The position numbers and the translations under genes are program-made. Of a stretch of DNA of 64,000 nt, positions 23,597-34,262 are shown piece by piece. The first letter of the stretch is position 1. Every line of letters begins with the position of its first letter. The notes beneath the pieces are model-generated. The model was not told the DNA's origin. It ran no database searches and saw only the letters and a program-made list of their open reading frames with translations. This DNA is from Torymus aiolomorphi (Eukaryota > Arthropoda > Insecta > Hymenoptera > Torymidae). Location of the stretch: the NCBI GenBank assembly GCA_036365515.1, contig CM070877.1, positions 57,899,475-57,963,474 of the forward strand, given 5' to 3'.

Positions 23597-23949
23597 ATTT
23601 AAATGTTACTTGAATATATAAAGCGAGAAAATTGTTTTCTAAAATCACTGACGAGCGGATTGTTGCCCGCATAAACTACTTGACATTACGATATGTAATT
23701 AAGGATTGTAAGTCGTCGTATATTTGTGTTATTTTAAAAAAAACAGTGTGTTAAATTTCTTAAATTATTAATTATAGATTCCTGAAGAGGGAGATATGAA
23801 TAAAGTCTCCGAAACGTCGAAGATTATGGTGTTTTTTATTTTTTAATTTTTTAAAAAAAATCACCTTTCACTGGTAGATATGGCCATTAGCTTCATAAAA
23901 TAATTATCTACAATACTCTACCATTAGCTGAGATCAACAACTTAAAATT
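23597..23949 (+). repeat. 3' pseudo-LTR of Penelope-like element 1
   Basis: Partner of the 5' pseudo-LTR. It ends at the candidate target duplication and contains the best-preserved hammerhead core of this element. Confidence 0.88.
23778..23822 (+). ncRNA. Hammerhead ribozyme core, 3' pseudo-LTR
   Basis: CTGAAGA at 23782-23788, stem II GGGAGA...TCTCC, GAAACGTC at 23811-23818. The conserved bases and stem II pairing are intact. Confidence 0.72.
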
Positions 23950-24374
23950 AAAGGTAGTTGAAAGCTAATCTATTTTGGAGGTCTGAATACTGACATATAT
24001 GTCATACCTATTTTGAAGGTCGCTGATAGCAGACCGATTTTGAAGGACGCTGATGGCATATCAATTTTTGAAAGTTAATCAATTTTGGAGGTCTGATAGC
24101 AGACCGATTTTAAAGGTCATTGATAGCAGACCGATTTTGAAGGTCGCTGATAGCAGACCGATCTTAAAGGTCGCTGATAACAGACTGGTTTTGAAGATCG
24201 TTGATAGGAGACTAATTTTAAAGGTCGCTGATAGCAGACCGATTTTAAAAACATTTTTTAATAATGTTGTTGATAGCAGACCAATTAAGACATTTTTTAA
24301 TATATTTTTTTTTAATTTAAAAGTCAATAAAAGTAGACCAATTTTGAAGGTCGATGAAAGCAGACCAATTATCT
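23950..24374 (+). repeat. Inner part of left inverted arm, tandem subrepeats
   Basis: About ten units of roughly 28 bp on the consensus AAGGTCGCTGATAGCAGACC + GATTTTG. It resumes the arm interrupted by the Penelope-like insertion. It ends at the stop codon of the small ORF at 24369. Confidence 0.85.
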
Positions 24375-24770
24375 ACTAAGAATTTCAATTAGATTTTTTA
24401 TATAATTTAAATTATATTCTTTCAATGACTCCTCTAAATATTCATTATAATTATTTGTTTCTTTTATATTTTCTTCTATTTTTGTATTTAATTCGGACAG
24501 TCGATTTTCTTCTTCCAATGTATACACGTCTACATATTTTTTTTCTGGATCCCATAATACTGGAAATTCTGTTTTATTTTGGTTTAAATGATTATTGTAT
24601 TCATCTATTAAATTGTTCATATAATTATTGTCCTCGTGGTCATGTTCTAACAACTGTTTATTTAAATCGTCTAAAATTTGAGCTTGTTCAATGGTGTGAA
24701 CTTCTATAAATTTTTTTTCTTTTAGATCCCAACGTAATGGTATTAGTTTTACATCACCTTGGTCTGCCAT
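24369..24770 (-). CDS. Small two-repeat protein of unknown function
   Basis: ATG at 24770 (MADQGDVKLIPLRWD) gives 133 residues; the frame is open further upstream, but this start has good context after an AT-rich spacer of 85 bp below the helicase stop. Two halves resemble each other: PLRWDLKEKKFIEVHTIEQA with LNKQLLEH, NNYMNNLIDEYN; and PVLWDPEKKYVDVYTLEEEN with LNTKIEEN, NNYNEYLEESLKEYN. Each half is an aromatic WD/KK/V-T strand-like part followed by a charged helix. The stop lies exactly at the inner edge of the left arm repeats. I recognise no family. Same strand as the helicase, so possibly co-transcribed. Confidence 0.55.
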   Translation of the reverse strand: MADQGDVKLIPLRWDLKEKKFIEVHTIEQAQILDDLNKQLLEHDHEDNNYMNNLIDEYNNHLNQNKTEFPVLWDPEKKYVDVYTLEEENRLSELNTKIEENIKETNNYNEYLEESLKEYNLNYIKNLIEILSR

Positions 24771-24855
24771 GTTTTTTAATTTAATATACTTTGAATTAAT
24801 ATAAATATTATAAAAAATAATTTGTAATTTTATTACATAATAAATATAAGAATAA

Positions 24856-25690
24856 TTATAATTGTTCATCAAAAATTTCTTTCCACACAATATTGATAAT
24901 TTCCTCTGTATTTTCCGAATCATTTTGAATAAATACATTATTAGGATTCCTATATCTAGATAGTGCAACATATAATTGTCCATGCCAAAACAATGGTTTT
25001 CTAATATAAATACCTATAGCATCAAAACTTTGTCCTTGTGATTTATTTATTGCCATACAAAAAGCTAAGAGGATAGGAAATTGTTTTCTATTAACTATAA
25101 ATGGTAATGAAGACGATTCTGCAGTAGTTAATGTTATTCGCGGTATAAAAACTTTATTTCCTGATTTTTCACCTGTTATTATTTCAGCTTCTACATTGTA
25201 TTTAAATAGTCTAATTATTTTTAATCGCATTCCATTGCATAAACCATCGTTTATACTTAAGTTTCTTATTAACATTAGTATTGCATTAACTTTCAGATTT
25301 AATTTATGTGGAGGTAAACCTTCACGAATATTATGCAAATATTCAATAGGAAAATTTATATAAATATTATCATCTGATAGATCAACACCTTTATATGTAG
25401 CAGTATCTATACTAGAATAAGTCATTTCATCACTATCGATCAATTTTAATATTTTATTATTCAGAACAGTTGAATCTTCATTATGAGACGTTAAAATGAC
25501 ACTATTTATAGATAAATTATAATTTATTTCTTTATATATTTTCAAACAAACATCGTCAGTTTTCCAACTGTTTGGTACTCTGAATGGATTAATTGTTCCC
25601 TCTCCAATATCTAATAAAAATGAAGCGAATTCTTCATTGTTAGAAAGAATATTTTTTTTAACTTCATTATATTGAAAAGTGGTCAAATAT
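24856..25690 (-). pseudogene. Pif1/Helitron-type helicase, C-terminal half
   Basis: Contains LPPHKLNLKVNAILMLIRNL and DGLCNGMRL, then AINKSQGQSFDAIGIYIRKP and HGQLYVALSRYRNPNN (motifs V-VI of superfamily 1B). These match the helicase of Helitron rolling-circle transposons. The helicase would unwind DNA during replication or transposition. The segment that normally links motif III to the next part (with an NMR motif) is missing at the junction near 25685, so a small deletion plus a frameshift separates it from the N-terminal half. Confidence 0.85.
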
Positions 25691-26320
25691 CTGAATATTT
25701 TATTGTTTCTTGTATAATTGTGTTTCTACAACCGTTTTTAATAACTGGAAGAATTTGCCGAAAATCTCCTCCTAATACAATTAATTTCCCCCCAAATGGT
25801 AAATTATTATTACAAACATCTCTTAATGTTTTATCTACAATGTCTAAAGCTTTTTCTGGTATCATTGATGCTTCATCCCAAATTATTGCATTTACTTCCC
25901 GTAATTTTTTCTTATCAGAGTCTAATTTTAAAAATGCACTTTCTATACTTTCTAAATCTAAAGGTAATTTAAATGTTTTATGACTTGTCATTCCTTTTGG
26001 TAATAGTATTGATGCAATACCAGTCCAAGCCATTGATAACAATTTTTTTTCTTTAGACAAAAAGTAAAAAATTAATGTTTTGTATAAAAATGTTTTACCT
26101 GAGCCACCAGGACCGTCTATAAAATGAATCTTATGTTCATTATTTAATAATTTCTCAAAAATATACTTTTGTTCTAAATTTAGTTGAGTATACATGTTAC
26201 TAAACATTTCTTCACAGAATAAAATTTCTGTCTTATTAACTTCATTACATTCAATTTTTAAGATTTTATTTGGTTCAGGCAATCCAAAATCTATACATGA
26301 TTTTTCGTTTAATGATAATA
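25683..26320 (-). pseudogene. Pif1/Helitron-type helicase, N-terminal half
   Basis: Walker A DGPGGSGKTFLYKTL, then AWTGIASILLPKGMTSHKTF, Walker B AIIWDEASMIPEKALD and motif III VLGGDFRQILPVI. Upstream, LPEPNK continues from the preceding fragment. No ATG is clear. The frame stops at 25683, where the C-terminal half resumes in another frame. Confidence 0.88.
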
Positions 26321-26321
26321 T

Positions 26322-26548
26322 TTAATTTATTTGTATGAGGGCATTGTTTAATTTATCATCTTTAAAATCTTCTATGAAAAAGTTATTAAATTCCTTCCAA
26401 ATATTATTACCATTAATATTTTCAGATAGTAAATACCAAGCAAAAAATTGAAGTAGTTGATATCCTAACATAACGTCAAAAGCTTCTTTAAAAATATCTT
26501 TTATTTGTAAGTCATCATCAATTAAACCCACTTTTATTGCAGTTTCTC
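26322..26548 (-). pseudogene. Helitron-type region preceding the helicase
   Basis: Residues such as FDVMLGYQLLQFFAWYLLS, WKEFNNFFIEDF fit the stretch just before the helicase in Helitron Rep-helicase proteins. No HUH Rep motif is found upstream; the frame is cut by a hairpin element at 26561. Confidence 0.6.
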
Positions 26549-26560
26549 TGTATGTGTTAT

Positions 26561-26692
26561 TAGTATATTACGACACAAGGCCAGAAAGTTGGATTTCCTG
26601 GCCGGCGCCATTTTGACGCCCGAGGCGAAGCCGAGGGCGTCGATGCGCGCCGGCCAGGGCATCCAACATTCCGGCCAAGTGTTGTATACTAT
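26561..26692 (+). repeat. Hairpin MITE, TAGTATATTACG family
   Basis: Ends TAGTATATTACGACAC and GTGTTGTATACTA; arms share GGCCAGAAAGTTGGAT / ATCCAACATTCCGGCC and GGCCGGCGC / GCGCCGGCC. The tip is CGAGGCGAAGCCGAG at 26621-26635. Termini match the element at 47293. Confidence 0.85.
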
Positions 26693-26700
26693 TTTTCTTC

Positions 26701-27446
26701 ATCCCCAGCCGAAAGTACGTCCATATAGTTAATATTAATTAATAAAATAGCGTTGTTAGCTGTTAACTACGGCTCGGCCATATGTATAAGAGGCCTGCTT
26801 CAGCGCCACTTTACATATCGCGGAACATAAGGCTCGACTTCTGCTTTTTTTGATGCCCACCCGACTTTTGCAAAACCGAGGCGAAGCCGAGGTTTTGCTG
26901 GTCGGGGCGGGCATCAAAAACACTAACAAAAGATGCTTGAAAAACATGATGGGACAAAAATATATACATACTTAATCGCAGATGCTGGTGATTTTAACTA
27001 CCGCCCAACCTCTTAATGGTTCCTCTGTTTATCCTTTTCTATCCCATACATTATAGAATGAAAGTCAAAAAGCTGCCACATATAAGTATATAGTTACACC
27101 ATGTTTTGAAACTCAAAATGTAAACAACATGTCTATATATATGTACAGAACCTTTCTGACAGTGTGTATGCAATATAAGAACATAATTGATTATGAGAGT
27201 TATAAATATATTGTTCAATATATTAATAATAACATAAAATTAATTTAGTACACCTATATCTTTTAAATTTTCCGATTTTACAAATGATTTTCTTGTCATC
27301 ACATTTGGAAGGGTTAGCATAGTTTAGGTTACAATACGTGCGCTGTCGCGGACGATGCCATGCAACGATCAACAAAGAGCAGCCACAAAAGTCGCTCTTC
27401 CCGGCGCGAAATCGAGCCGGGAAGACCGTACTTTCGGCTAGGGGAT
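26701..27446 (+). repeat. Inverted-repeat element enclosing a second hairpin
   Basis: ATCCCCAGCCGAAAGTACG (26701-26719) is inverted at 27427-27446 (CGTACTTTCGGCTAGGGGAT). Between them is a strong hairpin, 26846-26920, with arms TTTTTGATGCCC and GGGCATCAAAAA and the tip CGAGGCGAAGCCGAG at 26877-26891. No coding function is visible in the rest. Confidence 0.65.
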
Positions 27447-27525
27447 TAAGAAAATGTAATTTTTTCATACGTTCGTAAATCTTGAAACGAAATTGCATCT
27501 TTAACACGATTTAAAATTACTTTTA

Positions 27526-28437
27526 TTCTACTATCAACGACCTTCAAAATCGGTCTGCTATTAGACCTCTAAAATTGATTAACTTTCAAAAATTGGTGTG
27601 CTACCAGCGACCTCCAAAATAGGCCTGCTATCATACCTCCAAAATTGATGAACTTTCAAAAATTGGTCTACTATCAGCGACCTTCAAAATCCCAAAAGGC
27701 TATCAGACCTCCAAAATTGATTATCTTTCAAAAAATGGTCTGCTATCATTCAAAATTTGTCTGCTATCAACGACCTTCAAAATCGGTCTGCTATCAGACC
27801 TCCAAAATTAATTAACTTTCAACAACCTTTATAAAATTAACAAACCGATCTTTTGCTTAACCTTCAAAATCGATCTACTTTCAGAGTTCAACAACGGTTT
27901 CGATTTAAGTTTGGTCTGCTTTCAGCGACCTTCATAATTAATATTTTTAGCGTCATATTTTGAGCGACCTTTGGAATGAATATGAAGTTCAAAAGCTTTG
28001 AATGACTTTCAAGCTTAAAATTTATGTTAATTAAATAACTATAAAAATGTTTAAAAATATAACATATGTTTATTTAATAGAACAAAAGTAATACTTGAAA
28101 ATTTTACATTTTTTTTTTTTAACAGAGGAATAGGCCATTTTTTACTAACTTTTTATTGTGAAAAAACAATGAAATATATAATGGAAAATGAATTCAAAGA
28201 TAGTAAAAAAAGGGAAACCTCTATAAAAAAACCGCGCCTATCTATCTACTTCTTGGGTGGCGTGGAAAAATAGACTTATTTGTGTTAAAAAAAAATATCA
28301 ATGCTCCTCATTGTTTGGAGACAATATACAATTTTCCCATACACCTTACAGAAAGTTATTTGTGCTTAATCTTTAATTTCAGGATCGAAAACGTCACATA
28401 ACCTCATTCCTAGAAACTGCGAAACCTATGCTCGTAT
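27526..28437 (-). repeat. Right inverted arm with tandem subrepeats
   Basis: Reverse complement of the left arm: subrepeats (27530-27830), then unique arm sequence to ATGCTCGTATG. It is not interrupted at the site where the left arm holds the Penelope-like pair, so it shows the pre-insertion sequence (AAAGGTTGTTGAAAG on the minus strand). Confidence 0.85.
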
Positions 28438-28599
28438 GTCTATTTTTTTCCGATGATTAGTGCCGTTTATAAATATTTACGGCCCGAGCGAAGCGAGACT
28501 CCCTGACGTCAATGTGAAAACAGAATACTTTACGCGTGGTGTGAGAAAAAAAGATCTTTGTCGCATGTATACCGAGATGATAAATACGATTAAAGAAAA

Positions 28600-28790
28600 A
28601 AATGAATATGAGGAGGGGGCGAAGGGGGCGGAGGAGGGGGCGGAGGGCGCCTGCGGGGGTTGAGGGGGGCTCGGAGGTTATTTTAATATAAAAACTCATA
28701 GAAATACGCTGATTTTTACGTTATTTTGAGGGGGGCTGGAGGGGGGCGGAGGGGGATGAGGGGGGCTGAGGGGGCTGATGTTCAAAAACA
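28600..28790 (+). repeat. G-rich low-complexity tract
   Basis: Repeated runs of three to six G (GGAGGGGGCGAAGGGGGCGG and similar) at 28610-28680 and 28725-28785. It could form G-quadruplexes. C-runs near 17170-17200 sit in the mirror position at the left end of the long-armed block. Confidence 0.8.
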
Positions 28791-28815
28791 GCACTAACGT
28801 CTATATAATATAGGT

Positions 28816-28817
<2 letters not shown>

Positions 28818-28851
<34 letters not shown>
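28818..28851. repeat. (TA)n microsatellite
   Basis: Dinucleotide repeat at the right outer side of the long-armed block, matching the (AT)n at 17128-17156 on the left side. Confidence 0.95.
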
Positions 28852-28854
<3 letters not shown>

Positions 28855-30180
28855 ATATTTCACATGAAGTCAGCAGCTAAAATTTTGAAAATCGCTTAGG
28901 CTTGGCGAGTTTACAGTTTTTTGTGAAAAAACATTTTCCTAGATTTTGTAACGTTGTGTTTGCTTAATTCCCAAGTAAGAGCCGTAATAATAATTTCCGA
29001 ACACAAAGCAAACTTTTCCGCTACGTTGTACTCTATTTACTCACTGAACGGAGCGACGCTGCGACTTGCGACTCATTTCTCGACTAGGGGGGGTCGAAAC
29101 GGAAGCAGCAACAACCACCGCTGGCGCCACTAACAATCCCGACACCACAACCAACGGTGATGATGAGTACGATCGTCCACGACAAACGACGTCGATGACT
29201 TGTAATTTCGGGTTGAAAATTAATTGACGAAGGTCACACGCACAAGGCAATTATAAACACTCGCTAATAAGAACAAACAAGTAGAAGATAAAATCGAGTT
29301 TATTAATTAAACCAAGATGGCGGCTTCCGCCATTACGTGTCGTTGGAACGTCTCTTTTCTTTGCATGGCTCTCGCTAGTCTCCGCTGTTAAAACATTCGC
29401 CCCCAGCTCGTACCCTGGGCGATACTGAAGCGATAGCGGGGGAAATGCCGCAACCTGGTGGCCTAAAAACTCGACCCCGCAATTTACAAATCGACCCGCG
29501 ATACGACAAGTTAGGCGACACAACGACTTCACCGCGAAACCCCCTGCTCTAACTACACCTTCACCCCACCCAGTTACTCTTGTGGTAATTCCTCTCTCAC
29601 AGACCCTGCTGAGTCACGCGGGTGTGAACCCTAACTTTACTTCTGCTTCTTGAGTCGACTACTCAGCTTGACGGCTGGAGATAAAGAGAGAAAATGTCGG
29701 CTATCCTTCGGCTCTCTAATACCAAAAAAAACCTCGACCCTAACTTCTCACTCGACCCGCCATACAACCCTCACCACGTCACAGCTCGCTTCGCAGAACT
29801 ACTTCGCCTCAACCTCTGGTAACCTGCACTTACACCTCCACTCCTGGATATTCCGCAGCTACTTACTCCATCCACAATTCCTCCAACAACACTCACTCAC
29901 ACTACCTACGACTCGCTACTTTGACTTGGCGAACAATGAGAGAGTTGGTTGAGTCAGTTGCTGGTCGATGATCAAGAGAGCAATCGTCTCTTCCTTCGCT
30001 CTTAACCTGGTATGAGCTAGTTTGGGGATCAATCGTCTCAAGTGACTGGCTATTCCCATTCCGGGTGGTCATTTACTCGATACTCTATGCGCGCGAAATT
30101 TAAACGCGATAATACCTACTAACTTAACAGTCACCAGTTGGTACGCGCGATCATTTAGCGCGCGTCATACTCATAGCGCA
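28852..30180. other. Unassigned interval, possible minus-strand LTR border
   Basis: No convincing gene. Read on the minus strand, GCTGGGGGCGAA followed by TGTTTTAACAGCGG (about 29410-29383) looks like a polypurine tract and LTR start, and AATAAA follows near 29305 on that strand. A minus-strand frame (29532-29251) runs into it without a known domain. This is suggestive only. Confidence 0.25.
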
Positions 30181-30183
30181 GCT

Positions 30184-30375
30184 GAGCACCCGCTCTCTCT
30201 CTCTGTCTCTCTCGCTTCATAGTGCGCGCTGCACGGCTACACGGATGTTCGCACCTATTCTCACTATCTCCCTCTCTCATGTACGTACTGTACAGCCGCT
30301 ACACTCTTCCTCCCACTCTCGCTCCAGTACTACGCGCGACTCGACGACTATTCTCCCCGTATCTCCCTACTCTCT

Positions 30376-30411
<36 letters not shown>

Positions 30412-30606
30412 CGCAGCGGCGGTGCTCTCGCACACTCCGCGTCTCGATACCGCGCTTCGCGTCGCGCGACCCTCTGGAGTGTGCCCCCCCCCCCTTCTCG
30501 GCACATGTTCCTACCGCCCACGCACTCTGCGGTTACCGCTCAACTCTACCCGTCCCAGTGTGCGTACGTGCATGCGTGCGTGCGTGCGTGTATGTGTGTG
30601 TATGTG

Positions 30607-30638
<32 letters not shown>

Positions 30639-30680
30639 TGTGTGTGTGTGTGTGTGAGCGTGTGTGTGTGTTCTTCTTTG
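30184..30680. repeat. Microsatellite cluster: (CT)n and (GT/GC)n
   Basis: (CT)n at about 30190-30212 and 30375-30410, and GTGCGT / GTGTGT repeats at 30560-30680. The last one abuts the 3' end of the LINE. Long frames here are artefacts of the repeats. Confidence 0.9.
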
Positions 30681-30689
30681 TTCTTCTCG

Positions 30690-31105
30690 CCTTATGGAGT
30701 TCAATCTGTCCACCACCTCGGTGACGAGACCAATCACAGCATCCCATCCTATCTGTGAAGAGAGTAAGCATCTCCCGATGTCCTCGGGAGTTAGGAGGCC
30801 TTCCCATAAGCCCTGAAACCTTTCTCTCTCTTCCCGAAACCTGGGGCATACGAACAAAGCGTGTCCAACGTCCTCATCACTTTCAGGACATGTTGGGCAC
30901 TCCGCGCTTTCGTACACTCCAATTCTCTTCAGGTAGCTGCGAAAGCAGCCATGCTCAGTTAGTACCTGGGTGAGATGAAAGGTCACGAGTCCGTGTCTTC
31001 TCTCCGTCCACTCCACGACACATGGAATAATGCGATGGGTCCACCGACCTTTATCTGCTATATCCCATCGGCGCTGCCAGTCTTCCTGGACCATCGGTTT
31101 TGACG
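30690..31105 (-). pseudogene. LINE ORF2, C-terminal Cys/His part
   Basis: Contains WTHRIIPCVVEWTERRHG, FHLTQVLTEHGCF and a zinc-type motif CPTCPESDEDVGHALFVC, as in R1-clade ORF2 ends. The frame shows no stop before the flanking microsatellite and reads into Thr-His repeats. Thus the element appears to have almost no 3' UTR. Confidence 0.85.
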
Positions 31106-32395
31106 TGGTCCCTGATCAAGTTCGCCCTCCTCTCTTATCACTCCTTCACGATACACCTCAGCTCTCTCACATGCCATTAGGTCCAAGGGTGGCAGTCCGG
31201 TGACTACCGAGAAAGCGATGTCTGACACGGTACGGTAGGCGCAGGCTACTCTCAGCGCGATTGTCCTGCAGGCCCTTCGGCAAGCTGCACCATAGCTTGG
31301 GTTACTACGTATAGCATTAGCCCAGATGGGGGCTCCGTATAGAATCACGGAATAAACCACCGATGAAAGAAGCAACCGTCGTGGCTGCTTCGGCCCTCCT
31401 ATGTTTGGCATGATGCCTGCGAGTGCTCGAGCCACTTTTGATGCCTTTAATCCTGCGTTCCTAAGGTGGTCTTTGAACGACATCCGCGCATCTATTGTAA
31501 CTCCTAGGTACTTCATGGTGTCCCTTGTCTTGATCTTCTCGTCGTTGACCGTGAAAGTGGCGTAGACTCTCTTTTTTGTTCTGGCAATGAGCACTGCCTC
31601 GGTCTTTTCGGCAGCAAGACTGAATCCATGGTCGCTCAGCCAATCTCCTGCTACCTCGATTGCCGTATCTCCGAGGTATTGCACATCTTCGATGGTTTCC
31701 CCAACGATAATGAGAGCAATATCATCTGCGTAAGCTACTATCGACACCCCATGTGGGAGCAGTTGCCTAAGCAATCCGTCGTACATGATGTTCCAGATTG
31801 GGGATCCTAGTACAGAGCCCTGTGGCACGCCTCCTGTGATCTTATAAGAATGCATACCGTCGTCGGTATCATAGAGAAGCGTGCGGTCAGTTAGGTAACT
31901 CGAGATTACTCTTCGAAGGTACAGTGGCACGCTTAGGTCTTCCAATGCGAGCATGATTTTATCCCACCTGGCCGTGTTAAACGCGTTCCGTACATCTAAA
32001 CCAATTATAGCACACATGCTTTTTGTGCACCGGCTACCACTAACGGCCTTCTCAGCTACTGACACCACCCTCTCGATAGCATCGATCGTTGATCGACCCT
32101 TCCTAAAGCCGAATTGGTTATCAGACAAGCCGCCGATCTTTTGTATAGCTGCCTCCAGTCTGACGGATATGATACGTTCAAACAATTTTCCGACTATATC
32201 CAACATGCAGAGTGGTCGATACGCGGATGGTTCATCCGGAGGTTTATTTCCCTTAGGAAGGAGTACCAACCTCTGTATCTTCCACTGTGTCGGGAATATT
32301 CCTTCACTTAGGCATGCATTGAAAGTGTCCTTGAATATGCAAGAAACTTCCAGAGCTGCAGTCTTTATAGCTAAACCAGGAACGCCAGTCCTGGG
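31058..32395 (-). pseudogene. LINE ORF2, reverse transcriptase part
   Basis: Frame continues the ORF2 from about 32395 (LVLLPKGNKPPDEPSAYRP). RT motifs: QFGFRKGRSTIDAI, IGLDVRNAFNTARWD, GGVPQGSVLGSPIWN and the active site IVAYADDIALI. Typical of R1-clade RT. A second frameshift near 31105 ends it at 31058. Confidence 0.92.
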
Positions 32396-33648
32396 GCCTT
32401 TCTTATGACAATCTTTTTGGCCGCTATCTTCACTTCTGATTCGGTGACTGCTGTTGGCTCGGCTGTACCGATTCTTTCCGTTAGACCAGTGCCATGTTGC
32501 CGTTCCTGGTGTTGCGGGAATAAATTTTGGACTACTCTATCAAGAAAGGTTGGACAGGAGGGAGCATTGGTGCCTCTGGGATGGATTTTATTTATGACCT
32601 TTTTGTACGGCCGTCCCCACGGGTCACTGTCTACTTCCTCGCAGAAGTCCTGCCAACACTTTCTTTTGGCTGCCTTGATGGCAATTTTCAGCTCTTTCCT
32701 CTTTTGCTCATATCTAGTTGTTAATTGATCATACAGCGGTCCATGGACTGCTCTTTGGTGCAGCCTCCTAGCACGAAGACACTCTTTACGTATTACCGCA
32801 ATCTCCTTGTTCCACCAGTCGACTCGTAAGCGTCCCCGGTGGTTCGTCCTTGTGGACATCGAGGCATCGCATGCCGCTGTGATGGTCTCCGAGAGGCTTT
32901 GAGCCCTAACCTCAGCTGTTCCTTCGACAGATGCTCCTTCCAAAAAGCAGAGAAAAGCTTCCCTGTCGAAAGTAGCTGGTGCCCATTTCTCTCTCTTCGG
33001 CATCGGGGTCATATTCGCTGTTGTGCCTGTCGGGTGGAGCTGGTATGTGAGAGCTCGGTGATCGCTGCCAGTGTACCGATCACTGACTTGCCAGTATGAG
33101 CCTTCCCGACTTAATCTGGGGTCGACAAAGGTCAGATCTGCTATGGAAGACTTTCGTCCTTTAGTGTAGGTCGGCTTTGTCCCTATGTTTGCAATCTCTA
33201 GCTCTAGTATCCCGAAGGTCTCAAGCAGTGCGTGGCCGCTGTTGTTCGTTTTCTTGCTTCCCCACTCAATTGCCCAAGCGTTAAAGTCCCCCCCGAATAC
33301 GACTGGCAGCGTGGAGGTTCTAACGCTAGTGACGATAGCATCTAGGGATCTTTCGAACTCTTCTATTGAGTCGCTGGGTCGTAGGTAGCAGCTGTATAAT
33401 CTTATACCGGACACTTCAACCCAGGTGAATTTGGGCTGAAGGACGTCCATTTTTTTGGATATGTGGAGTTCTCCGCATACCCAGATGGCCGCCGTTCTGG
33501 CACGATCCCTTACCCAGTTTGGTTCATTTTTGTCTCTGTACTGCTCACTGATGATTACTATGTCCGCCTTCTCCTCTCGGATCAATTGGGGCAGCAAGTC
33601 ATGGGCTACTGCACAGTGGTTCATGTTGATTTGAAGCACTTTAGCCAT
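32371..33648 (-). pseudogene. LINE ORF2, endonuclease part
   Basis: ATG at 33648. The EEP endonuclease motifs are present: QINMNHCAVAHDLL, a Glu in IISEQYRD, FGGDFNAWAIEWGS and GSDHRALTYQL. It nicks target DNA. The linker to the RT follows. A one-base shift near 32398 ends this frame at 32371, after VIRKAPG. Confidence 0.9.
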
Positions 33649-34262
33649 CGTTGTTTGTTGTTACGACCTTCATCGTTACCTGCTCGTTGTTGGTCGGGCA
33701 GTTCACTGCCTTGTGACCCTCGGTTTTACACTTGAAGCACAGGGACGACCGGTCAATTACACTCTTACAATTCCGTGCCAGGTGTCCGATTTCATGGCAC
33801 TTGAAGCAACGCGTCACTGTTTCACGTAACCGGACCCGGCAATTGACCCATCCTAATCTGAGTTTTCTAGTTTCCAGCAGCTTTTCTGTCATTGCTACAG
33901 GTAGCATAACGCTGGCTGCTTGAGTGCCACTGTAAGACGCCCGGAGTCTAACATCCCCAGCAGTCATCATTTCGGGGCCGATAATTGAAGTGATCGCCTG
34001 TGTTACCTCTTCTGCTGTTGTTGTCTCGTCCAAATCTTTGATTTCGATTGTCTCCTTATGGGACAACGTTTGTAATATCGCTGACCCTGCAAGGGTAGAC
34101 GAGACCAATGTCTGCAGTTCATGCGACACGATGTTTGGTTTGTCTAGCTCCAAAAGCAACTCTCCTGCCTTGGTGCGCCTGATGCGCGTGACCCTTTCTT
34201 GCAGTGCCTTCAACTCAGGTGCCCCTTTGAGAGTTCCTAGGATGTCGGCGTAGGTGGTCTCA
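33641..34262 (-). pseudogene. LINE ORF1, gag-like with zinc knuckles
   Basis: The frame covers a helical region (LKALQERVTRIRRTKAGELL), a central domain and two CCHC knuckles: CFKCHEIGHLARNC and CFKCKTEGHKAVNC. It would bind element RNA. It ends with TAA at 33641, overlapping the ORF2 start. Upstream, frame continuity is lost between 34262 and 34670; another piece (34945-34670, MDVVNERYALPQVG) is probably its N terminus. Stops in the region between show it is broken. Confidence 0.85.

Larger units (their letters stand above)
18088..23949 (+). mobile_element. Penelope-like element 1: full-length copy plus inverted truncated copy
   Basis: A minus-strand copy truncated in the RT region (18088-20284) abuts, head to head, a plus-strand copy with a pseudo-LTR at each end (20285-20633 and 23597-23949). 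Candidate 10-bp target duplications AAAGGTTGTT (18078-18087) and AAAGGTAGTT (23950-23959) flank the pair, and the other arm of the host element shows the empty site. Inverted truncated partners are a known habit of Penelope-like elements. Confidence 0.88.
17157..28817. mobile_element. Long-inverted-arm element carrying a Pif1-type helicase
   Basis: Both sides are bounded by (TA)n tracts. Left arm (17326-18087 plus 23950-24374) and right arm (27526-28437) are inverted copies of each other: ACGAGCATGGC at 17328 answers ATGCTCGTATG near 28428, and the tandem units GGTCGCTGATAGCAGACC point in opposite directions. The centre holds a broken helicase and a small two-repeat protein on the minus strand. 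A Penelope-like pair has inserted in the left arm. No transposase was found. Outer limits are inferred from the AT tracts and may be too wide. Confidence 0.5.

Noticed and set aside
24000..24370. CRISPR-like array from the regular 28-bp GGTCGCTGATAGCAGACC units
   Set aside because: Units follow one another directly, vary gradually and reappear inverted at 27530, so they are arm subrepeats.
17326..28437. A DNA virus or Polinton as the source of the Pif1 helicase
   Set aside because: No capsid, polymerase B or packaging ATPase is present, and the helicase motifs fit Helitrons.
30222..30758. Long plus-strand frames rich in Ser, Leu, Cys and Val
   Set aside because: They are translations of CT and GT microsatellites and the mirror of the LINE ORF2.
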